Assembly: GCA_051000395.1 (NCBI GenBank)
Contig: JBPCOI010000058.1
Span: 1-45,080, forward strand
Length of the DNA: 45,080 nt
Source: JBPCOI01 sp051000395
Lineage (GTDB): Bacteria; Actinomycetota; Actinomycetes; Mycobacteriales; Jatrophihabitantaceae
Direction of reading: 5' to 3'
The position numbers and the translations under genes were made by a program. Numbering within the stretch: position 1 is the stretch's first letter; each line of letters begins with the position of its first letter. Under the pieces are notes generated by a model. The model saw only the letters and a list, made by a program, of their open reading frames with translations. It was not told where the DNA came from and searched no databases. Positions 39,897 to 45,080 of this stretch are shown here, piece after piece.

Positions 39897-40946
39897 TCAG
39901 CCGGCCGGTGCTGCGGCGAGGTGGCGGGGTGCCGCGAGGTCGAGCGCGACGTCGACGATCATGTCTTCCTGGCCGCCGACGAGCCCCCGCCGCCCGACCT
40001 CCACGAGGATGTCGCGGGTATCGAGGCCATAGGTCGCCGCGGCCCGCTCGGCGTGGCGCAGGAAGCTCGAGTACACGCCGGCGTAGCCGAGGGTGAGGGT
40101 CTCGCGGTCGACCTGCACGGGACGGTCCTGCAGGGGTCGTACGAGATCGTCGGCAGCGTCCTGCAGCGCGAACAGGTCGCAGTGGTGCATCCAGCCCAGC
40201 AGGTTGGCCACCGCGATCAGCGGCTCGATCGGGCAGTTGCCGGCGCCGGCGCCCATGCCGGCGAGCGAGGCGTCGACACGGGTGACGCCGTTCTCCACCG
40301 CGACGACGCTGTTGGCAACGGCCAGCGAGAGGTTCTGATGCGCGTGGATGCCGAGCTCCGTGCTGTCCTCGAGCACCTCGCGGTAGGCGCGGATCCGGTC
40401 GCGGACACCGTCCATCGTGAGGCGGCCGCCGGAGTCCGTGACGTACACGCAGTGCGCGCCATAGGACTCCATCAGCTTCGCCTGGGCGGCCAGCTCGGCC
40501 GGCGCCGTCATGTGGCTCATCATCAGGAAGCCGGAGACGTCCATACCCAGCTCGCGCGCCTTCGCGATGTGTTGAGCGGCGATGTCGCCCTCGCTCGAGT
40601 GCGTGGCGACGCGGACGGACGTGACGCCGAGGTCGTGCGCGCGCTCCAGGTTCTCGATGGTGCCGACGCCCGGCAGCAGCAACGTCGTCACTCGGGCGTT
40701 GTTCACCGCGGCGGCGACGCCGCCGATCCACTCCTCGTCGGTGTGCGCGCCGGGTCCGTAGGTGAGGCTCGAGCCCGCCAGTCCGTCGCCGTGGGCGATC
40801 TCGATGGCGTCGACGCCGGCTGCGTCCAGGGCCGCGGCGATCGTGGTGACCTGCTCGAGGGTGTACCGGTGCCTGATCGCGTGCATGCCGTCGCGCAGCG
40901 TGACGTCCTGGATGTAGACCTTCGGGCCGGTCGCGGGGGCGCTCAT
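39897..40946 (-). CDS. 4-hydroxy-2-oxovalerate aldolase
   Basis: Splits 4-hydroxy-2-oxoacids into pyruvate and an aldehyde, channelling the aldehyde to the partner dehydrogenase. The 349 residues carry the DRE-TIM signature VYIQDVTLRDGMHAIRHRY, then AIEIAHGDGLAGSS, VTDSGGRLTMD, IHAHQNLSLAVANSV, DASLAGMGAGAGNCPIE and YAGVYSSFLRHAERAA, matching DmpG/BphI/HsaF. The metal-binding HxH (IHAHQN) is present. It overlaps the dehydrogenase gene by 4 bp (ATGA), consistent with formation of the aldolase-dehydrogenase complex. ATG 40944-40946. Confidence 0.95.
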   Translation of the reverse strand: MSAPATGPKVYIQDVTLRDGMHAIRHRYTLEQVTTIAAALDAAGVDAIEIAHGDGLAGSSLTYGPGAHTDEEWIGGVAAAVNNARVTTLLLPGVGTIENLERAHDLGVTSVRVATHSSEGDIAAQHIAKARELGMDVSGFLMMSHMTAPAELAAQAKLMESYGAHCVYVTDSGGRLTMDGVRDRIRAYREVLEDSTELGIHAHQNLSLAVANSVVAVENGVTRVDASLAGMGAGAGNCPIEPLIAVANLLGWMHHCDLFALQDAADDLVRPLQDRPVQVDRETLTLGYAGVYSSFLRHAERAAATYGLDTRDILVEVGRRGLVGGQEDMIVDVALDLAAPRHLAAAPAG

Positions 40947-41905
40947 CGGGTGGCCCCGGCGGGCGAGGTGGCGTGGTGGGCGGCGAGGCTCTCGGCGACG
41001 CGCAGTGCCGCCGAGGTCATGATGTCGAGGTTGCCGGCATAGGCGGGCAGGTAGTGCGCGGCGCCCTCGACCTCGAGGAAGACGCTCACCTGCGTGCGCT
41101 CAGCAGGCTCGAGATCGGGGTTGAGCGTGCGCACGTGGTCGGTGGCTGGGAGATCGCCGAACTGCACCGGCTGCTTGAGCCGGTAGCCGGGCACGTATTC
41201 CGCCACGGCGCCGACCATGTCCTCGATCGAGGCGCGGACCTTGTCCTCGGTGCCGGGGTCGAGGCGATCGGTCAGGCACAGCACGGTGTCGCGCATGATC
41301 AGCGGCGGCTCGGCCGGGTTCAGCACGATGATCGCCTTACCCCGCTGCGCGCCGCCGACCTGCTCGATGGCGGCCTTGGTCGTTTCGGTGAACTCGTCGA
41401 TGTTCGCGCGGGTGCCGGGGCCGGCCGACTTCGAGGCGATCGAGGCGACGATCTCGCCGTAGTACACCGGGGTCACGCGGGCGACGGCGGCGACGACCGG
41501 GATCGTGGCCTGCCCGCCACAGGTGACCATGTTGACGTTCGTGGCATCGAGGTGCTCGTCGAGGTTCACCGCCGGGACCGTGTACGGACCGATGGCTGCC
41601 GGGGTGAGGTCGACCAGCAGCTTGCCGTGCGGTGCGAGCGCCCTCGCGTTCGCAACGTGCGCCTTCGCCGACGTCGCGTCCAGCACCACTCGGATGTCGT
41701 CGAAGCCGTCGAGCCCGATCAGCCCGTCGACGCCGTCGGAGGTGGTGGCGACCCCGAGGCGGCGGGCACGGGCCAGGCCGTCGGACTCGGGGTCGATGCC
41801 GACCATCGCCGCGACCTCGAGCGCGCTCGACAGGCGTTTGATCTTGATCATCAGATCGGTGCCGATGTTGCCGGAGCCGATGATGGCGACCTGCGTCGGT
41901 GTCAT
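40943..41905 (-). CDS. Acetaldehyde dehydrogenase (acylating)
   Basis: Oxidises acetaldehyde or propionaldehyde to the acyl-CoA with NAD+ and CoA, as partner of the aldolase. The 320 residues contain the Rossmann motif VAIIGSGNIGTDLMIKI, AMVGIDPESDGLARARRLG, VVLDATSAKAH and the active-site NVNMVTCGGQATIP, plus KAIIVLNPAEPP and VFLEVEGAAHYLPAYAGNLDIMT of the DmpF/BphJ/HsaG family. ATG 41903-41905 starts the two-gene unit; about 200 bp separates it from the divergent MFS gene. Confidence 0.95.
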   Translation of the reverse strand: MTPTQVAIIGSGNIGTDLMIKIKRLSSALEVAAMVGIDPESDGLARARRLGVATTSDGVDGLIGLDGFDDIRVVLDATSAKAHVANARALAPHGKLLVDLTPAAIGPYTVPAVNLDEHLDATNVNMVTCGGQATIPVVAAVARVTPVYYGEIVASIASKSAGPGTRANIDEFTETTKAAIEQVGGAQRGKAIIVLNPAEPPLIMRDTVLCLTDRLDPGTEDKVRASIEDMVGAVAEYVPGYRLKQPVQFGDLPATDHVRTLNPDLEPAERTQVSVFLEVEGAAHYLPAYAGNLDIMTSAALRVAESLAAHHATSPAGATR

Positions 41906-42101
41906 GCACCCAGTCTGCGGCCAGGCCCGCGGACGTCACAATCCGATCCTCGCCTGGGCCGGCGCACGAGTCGGAGGTCGTCGGCCTGTTCGAGGCCCTG
42001 GACGAGGCACCGGGCATAGAGTCACGCGACTGTCCAGCGACTGTCCCGACTGGGCACGGGCTGGGTGGTCGACCGAGCGGACGAGATGGTGTGAGCACGG
42101 C

Positions 42102-43391
42102 ATGACGGAGCAGTCGGAGCAGTCGGAGCAGTCGGCGCAGTCGGCTCAGGCAGGCGACGAGCAGGCCGGGGATCGGTGGTTGAGCCCCGGCGTTCTCGGC
42201 GTCGGCGCCGCCTCGCTGTGCAGCGACGCCGGGCACGAGATGGTCACCAGCCTGCTGCCGACCTTCCTGGCGTCCACGCTGCACTCGGGACCTGCCGCCC
42301 TCGGCGCGATCGACGGCGTCGCGGACGCGCTTACCGGAATCACGAAGCTGGCCGGCGGCCCGCTCGCGAACGATCCGACGCGCCGCGCGCGGCTTGCCTC
42401 GAGCGGCTACCTCGGCACCGCGGTAGCCACTGCGGCGATCGGCCTGAGTACCGCGGTGTGGCAGGCCGCAATCCTGCGCGGGCTCGCCTGGATGTCACGG
42501 GGGATCCGGTCGCCGGCCCGGGACATGCTGCTGACCACCCTCGCGCGCCGTGACGCGTACGGCCGCGCGTTCGGCGTCGAGCGCGCCGGAGACAACGCCG
42601 GCGCGATCATTGGACCGCTACTCGCATCCGCGCTCGTCGGAATCCTCGGCGTGCGGCACGCGATCCTGCTCGCGTTCTTTCCGGGCGCGCTCGCGGCCGT
42701 CGCCATCACGATCGCCGCCCGCGAGGCGAAACGTGTGGTCGGCAGCGAGGTGGGCAAGCGCACGCTGTCGCTCAACCTGCGGGAGCTGCGGCGGGCCGGA
42801 CTCGCACGCGCGCTCGCGCCAGTCGCGCTGTTCGAGCTGGGCAACGTGGCAACGACGCTGCTCATCCTGCGCGCCACCGGCTTGTTGCATCACGCCGGAC
42901 GCAGCCTGACCGCGGCCACCAGCCTGGCGATCCTGCTCTACGTCGCGCACAACGTCGCGGCAACGGCGACCGCGCTGGCAGGAGGGCAGCTGGCCGATCG
43001 AATGAGCCCGCGCGGCGTGTTCGCAGCCGGCGGCACCGTCTACGTCGGCGGATACCTGATCTTCGCCTTCGGCTCGCACGCCTGGCCGGTGCTGCTGCTC
43101 GCCTTCGTACTCGCGGGCATCGGCATCGGCTTCGCTGAGACCGCCGAGTCGACCGTGGTCGCCCGCGGACTGCCCGATCACCTGCGCAGCAACGGATTCG
43201 GCGTCCTCGGCCTCACCCAGGCGCTGGGCGACCTCGGCTCGACGGTGGTGGCCGGTGTGCTGTGGTCCCTCGTTTCGCCGACAGTCGCGTTCGGTTACCT
43301 GGCCGCGTGGATGTTCGCCTCCGTGCTCGCGTCCGGCCTTTTGCGTGCCCGTCGACCAGCGACGACGGGTGCGGGTGGGCGGCTCAGCTGA
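42102..43391 (+). CDS. MFS transporter
   Basis: A 429-residue integral membrane protein with about twelve helices. SLCSDAGHEMVTSLLPTFLA opens the first half. The loop LRGLAWMSRGIRSPARDMLLTTLARRDAYGRAFGVERAGDNAGAIIGPLLA is typical of an actinobacterial/proteobacterial MFS group of unknown substrate. The N-terminal tail is a Glu/Ser/Gln repeat (QSEQSEQSAQSAQ) encoded by 9-bp repeats (about 42109-42150). ATG 42102 is the plausible start, though the upstream ribosome-binding sequence is weak. Its stop overlaps the crcB stop by 8 bp in opposite orientation. Confidence 0.85.
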   Translation: MTEQSEQSEQSAQSAQAGDEQAGDRWLSPGVLGVGAASLCSDAGHEMVTSLLPTFLASTLHSGPAALGAIDGVADALTGITKLAGGPLANDPTRRARLASSGYLGTAVATAAIGLSTAVWQAAILRGLAWMSRGIRSPARDMLLTTLARRDAYGRAFGVERAGDNAGAIIGPLLASALVGILGVRHAILLAFFPGALAAVAITIAAREAKRVVGSEVGKRTLSLNLRELRRAGLARALAPVALFELGNVATTLLILRATGLLHHAGRSLTAATSLAILLYVAHNVAATATALAGGQLADRMSPRGVFAAGGTVYVGGYLIFAFGSHAWPVLLLAFVLAGIGIGFAETAESTVVARGLPDHLRSNGFGVLGLTQALGDLGSTVVAGVLWSLVSPTVAFGYLAAWMFASVLASGLLRARRPATTGAGGRLS

Positions 43392-43749
43392 ACGAGATGC
43401 CGATGGACCAGCCGAACGCGGCTGCGCCCAATCCGGCGAGGACGCTGAGCACGACGTTCGCGACGGCGTAGAACTGCGAGCGCTCCTCGAGCAGCCGCAT
43501 CGTCTCGTAGCTGAACGCCGAGAAGGTGCTGAGCGCACCGCACAGGCCGGTCCCGATCAGCGCGCCTGCCTCGGCGGACAGCTGCCCTGACAGGCCGGTC
43601 ACGACGCCGAGGATCAGCGAGGCCACCAGATTCACCGACAGCGTTCCCCACGGGAATGCGGTCTCGTGCCGCGACTGGATCGTCCGATCGGTGAGGTAGC
43701 GCGCCGACGCGCCGACCGCTGCGCCCAGCGCGATCATCAACGCGATCAC
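43384..43749 (-). CDS. crcB: Fluoride channel CrcB/Fluc, short subunit
   Basis: A 121-residue protein with four helices that exports fluoride. GAAVGASARYLTD, FPWGTLSVNLVASLILG and CGALSTFSAFSYETMRLLE are CrcB signatures. The usual NLxGSFLLG is here NLVASLILG, so the helix-two glycine is changed, as may happen in specialised heterodimer subunits. It starts at GTG 43747-43749, overlapping the stop of a 26-codon ORF (GTGA), and ends inside the MFS gene's stop region. It is the last gene of the fluoride operon. Confidence 0.92.
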   Translation of the reverse strand: MIALMIALGAAVGASARYLTDRTIQSRHETAFPWGTLSVNLVASLILGVVTGLSGQLSAEAGALIGTGLCGALSTFSAFSYETMRLLEERSQFYAVANVVLSVLAGLGAAAFGWSIGISFS

Positions 43750-43826
43750 GGCGTCGCCTTGAAGTCGTCGACCTTCTCGTCCGCATCGCCGATGACGGTC
43801 CGGCGGCGCGCGTCAGTCTGGTTCAT
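43746..43826 (-). CDS. 26-residue ORF between the two crcB genes
   Basis: MNQTDARRRTV...DDFKATP. Its ATG overlaps the TGA of the upstream crcB (ATGA at 43823-43826) and its TGA overlaps the GTG of the downstream crcB (GTGA at 43746-43749). GGGGGCAAGG lies directly before the ATG. It is hydrophilic, with no helix-forming hydrophobic stretch. It may be a leader that maintains translational coupling or a true small protein; no homologue is known to me. Confidence 0.55.
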   Translation of the reverse strand: MNQTDARRRTVIGDADEKVDDFKATP

Positions 43827-44395
43827 GCCTTGCCCCCAGGGACGCGATGACGGACATCCGAGTCGAGCACGATCCTGCCGATGGCTTGGGTGGCGATCGT
43901 GCCTGCCGTAACCGCGAGCACGCACGCAAACACGGTGAGTGCGACGTAGGCGAACGCCAGGAGCGGTTCGTGCTCGCGGACGAGGCGCTCGGTATCGACG
44001 GTGAAGCTGGAGAAAGTCGTGTAACCGCCGAGCACGCCGACCCCTAGCAGCGGGCGCAGCAGGCGGTGCGACGAGGTCAGTTCCAGCAGGACGACCATCA
44101 GGATGCCGATGACCGCGCATCCGCTGACGTTGATGACGACCGTGGACCAGGGGAACTGCCGAGCTGTGTGCGGAATTAGTTCGCCCAAGCCGTATCGGGC
44201 TTCGGCACCGACGACGCCGCCGGCTGCGACGGCGAGCAACAGGTCCCATTGACGCGGCTGCGTCTCCGCTCGGTGTCTCGGATCATGCAGGTCGACGTCG
44301 GGGTCGATCCCCGCCGAGATCGCGCGATGTGTCGATCGCTGGCGGTCATCGGCTGGTTTGCGATGACGTCGATGGAAAGGCGAGCCGGGCCGCAT
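43823..44395 (-). CDS. crcB: Fluoride channel CrcB/Fluc, long subunit
   Basis: A 190-residue protein. The first 60 residues are a polar, His/Arg/Asp-rich cytoplasmic extension not found in typical CrcB (about 120-130 residues). The channel core follows: GGVVGAEARYGLGELIP, FPWSTVVINVSGCAVIGILMV, VGVLGGYTTFSSFTVDTERLV and a final helix. The Asn of INVSG and the TTFSSF phenylalanine track are present. ATG 44393-44395 has GAGAGG eight bases upstream, and that sequence can be masked by a hairpin belonging to the putative riboswitch. With the second crcB it likely forms a heterodimer. Confidence 0.92.
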   Translation of the reverse strand: MRPGSPFHRRHRKPADDRQRSTHRAISAGIDPDVDLHDPRHRAETQPRQWDLLLAVAAGGVVGAEARYGLGELIPHTARQFPWSTVVINVSGCAVIGILMVVLLELTSSHRLLRPLLGVGVLGGYTTFSSFTVDTERLVREHEPLLAFAYVALTVFACVLAVTAGTIATQAIGRIVLDSDVRHRVPGGKA

Positions 44396-44400
44396 GGACG

Positions 44401-44483
44401 CTACCTCTCTCGTGCGAATGAGGTAGGGACCGTTGGCGGTGCCGAGTGCCGGCGATCGCGGTTGTCGGCGAGCCCCTCCGCCG
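44401..44483 (-). promoter_or_regulatory. Probable fluoride riboswitch with translation-control hairpin
   Basis: On the minus strand GGCG-GAGGGGCT-CGCC (about 44482-44467) forms helix P1 and its loop, followed by ACAACCGC. The loop AGGGG can form the pseudoknot with TCCCT in GGTCCCTACC (about 44432-44423), which is the crcB-motif layout. The 3' pseudoknot strand also belongs to CTACCTC, which pairs perfectly with GAGGTAG (44407-44401) holding the crcB ribosome-binding site. Ligand binding would free the ribosome-binding site, an ON switch. The usual GATG and GCTGAT bases diverge, so a covariance-model search is needed for certainty. Confidence 0.62.
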
Positions 44484-44594
44484 TCGTGGCCACAGTACCG
44501 GCTCGGCGGTGCCCGACGAGCGTCGGAAACGCGGTTCATCGGGCGAGTCGACGTGACGTGACCGATGATCACGGACGATTGAGCTCATGGCTTC

Positions 44595-44728
44595 GTGGTG
44601 GTTGGTCGGGCTGCCGTACTCGACTTCCAAGATCGCTACAACGCCACCGCCGAACCCGTCGACTGGCGCTTCGCCAGCAATCCATCGACCGGTGGCTCGA
44701 ACGACCCGCAGTACACGAAGCGGCATGA
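44595..44728 (+). pseudogene. C-terminal remnant of an IS630-like transposase (frameshifted)
   Basis: VLDFQDRYNATAEPVDWRFASN is close to the conserved C-terminal end of IS630-type transposases (F-x-x-RYN-x-x-A-x-P-x-x-W-x-F). The expected continuation, a DRWLERL-like helix with H, appears in another frame as SIDRWLERPAVHEAA ending at 44728, implying a frameshift near 44680. No start, catalytic domain or terminal repeats are visible upstream. A dead fragment. Confidence 0.55.
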
Positions 44729-44980
44729 CCCCGCAGAACTGACGACGGGAACCACTAGCTCATACGTCGTAGTAGAGCTCGAACTATACAGGGGTTGTTG
44801 GCAATCGTCGGTCGATGCTTGAGGTCAGCAATTACTGGGTTCCAGGGTTGGTTGACGATGGGAAGTAGTGGCCCGCGACGAATCTCCTGCGTACCCACTG
44901 CGTACCGGGATAGATCAACTCGCGGGGGCTTCACTGCAAGTCGGTCCTTTTTCGGGCTCTTCGACCCGATCCGTGGGTGG
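44729..44980. other. Non-coding stretch with a possible insertion-sequence end
   Basis: TGCGTACC occurs twice with three bases between near 44890-44908. GGGCTCTTCG at 44954-44963 resembles the GGCTCTTC termini of ISL3-type elements and lies 18 bp outside the stop of the transposase-like fragment at the window edge. No gene is seen. Confidence 0.35.
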
Positions 44981-45080
44981 TTACCGGCTGGTTCGGCCTG
45001 GTAGATCGGGTCGGAACCCGCCCAGGGAGAGCATGGCCAGCGCGATCAGTGCCTGGGGTGAGGCGAAGCCGAACGCGATG
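44981..45080 (-). CDS. C-terminal end of a probable transposase (partial)
   Basis: The minus strand reads IAFGFASPQALIALAMLSLGGFRPDLPG...-stop, running off the right edge. The wording is familiar from actinobacterial insertion-sequence transposases, but I cannot assign the family from 32 residues. A possible terminal inverted repeat lies just outside the stop (GGGCTCTTCG, 44954-44963). Confidence 0.45.
   Translation of the reverse strand, partial: IAFGFASPQALIALAMLSLGGFRPDLPGRTSR

Overview
The window is chromosomal DNA of a high-GC actinomycete. Evidence is the strong G/C bias at codon third positions, many GTG starts joined by GTGA/ATGA overlaps, an AceE-type homodimeric pyruvate dehydrogenase E1, GlnE beside a GlnA2-like glutamine synthetase, and a DUF3052 - peroxiredoxin - SURF1 - Nif3 - zinc ribbon - RNase H/phosphatase - panB - glnA2 - glnE gene order that, from memory, follows the Mycobacterium tuberculosis Rv2241-Rv2221c neighbourhood. 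I cannot name genus or species from sequence alone; a non-mycobacterial actinobacterium is likely.

Layout. 1-2029: aceE (N-terminal part, minus strand), a DUF3052 gene and a thiol peroxidase. 2066-2330: an intergenic array of hairpin repeats with a 73-bp period. 2367-3814: SURF1 and a SAM methyltransferase (coupled, minus strand). 3889-3960: tRNA-Val(TAC). 3961-10079: a compact cargo bracketed by the tRNA 3' end and an imperfect 25-bp copy of it. It holds a MauE-like membrane protein, a thioredoxin-like protein with CAPC, a Tat-targeted miniprotein with 12 cysteines, a large FtsX-type permease, its LolD/MacB-type ATPase and a PadR regulator with a perfect palindromic operator. This is the most novel-looking unit. 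10103-15362: PLDc_N membrane protein, the Nif3/zinc-ribbon/RNase H-phosphatase operon, an SLC13/ArsB-type permease and a VOC protein. 15431-15847: RNase P RNA, then a small Lys/Ala histone-H1-like protein. 16637-22295: panB, nadE, an L,D-transpeptidase lipoprotein and glnA2. 22296-26274: a second ABC system (two ATPases plus one FtsX-like permease), then a class I glutamine amidotransferase and glnE. 30348-34698: PAP2 membrane enzyme, UbiA/MenA prenyltransferase and a GAF-PAS-GGDEF-EAL protein. 34740-35677: no credible gene, with an AT-richer patch. 35678-38912: a coiled-coil protein, a small acidic partner and a GH3 glycosidase with four C-terminal repeats. 39025-41905: the lower meta-cleavage trio (hydratase, aldolase, acylating aldehyde dehydrogenase). 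42102-44483: an MFS transporter and two CrcB/Fluc fluoride channel genes with a 26-codon ORF between them, preceded by a probable fluoride riboswitch. 44595-45080: transposase remnants.

How the parts work together. The MauE-like and thioredoxin-like proteins resemble the MauE/MauD pair needed to form the six disulfides of the methylamine dehydrogenase small subunit; here they are translationally coupled to a secreted 12-Cys miniprotein. I infer a miniature oxidative-folding cassette with an adjoining PadR-controlled ABC transporter. GlnA2 and GlnE are nitrogen-metabolism neighbours. The hydratase, aldolase and dehydrogenase convert a 2-hydroxydienoate to pyruvate plus an acyl-CoA. The two CrcB proteins probably form a heterodimeric fluoride channel induced by fluoride. 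Everything here is read by eye from sequence and recalled family knowledge; no database search was run.
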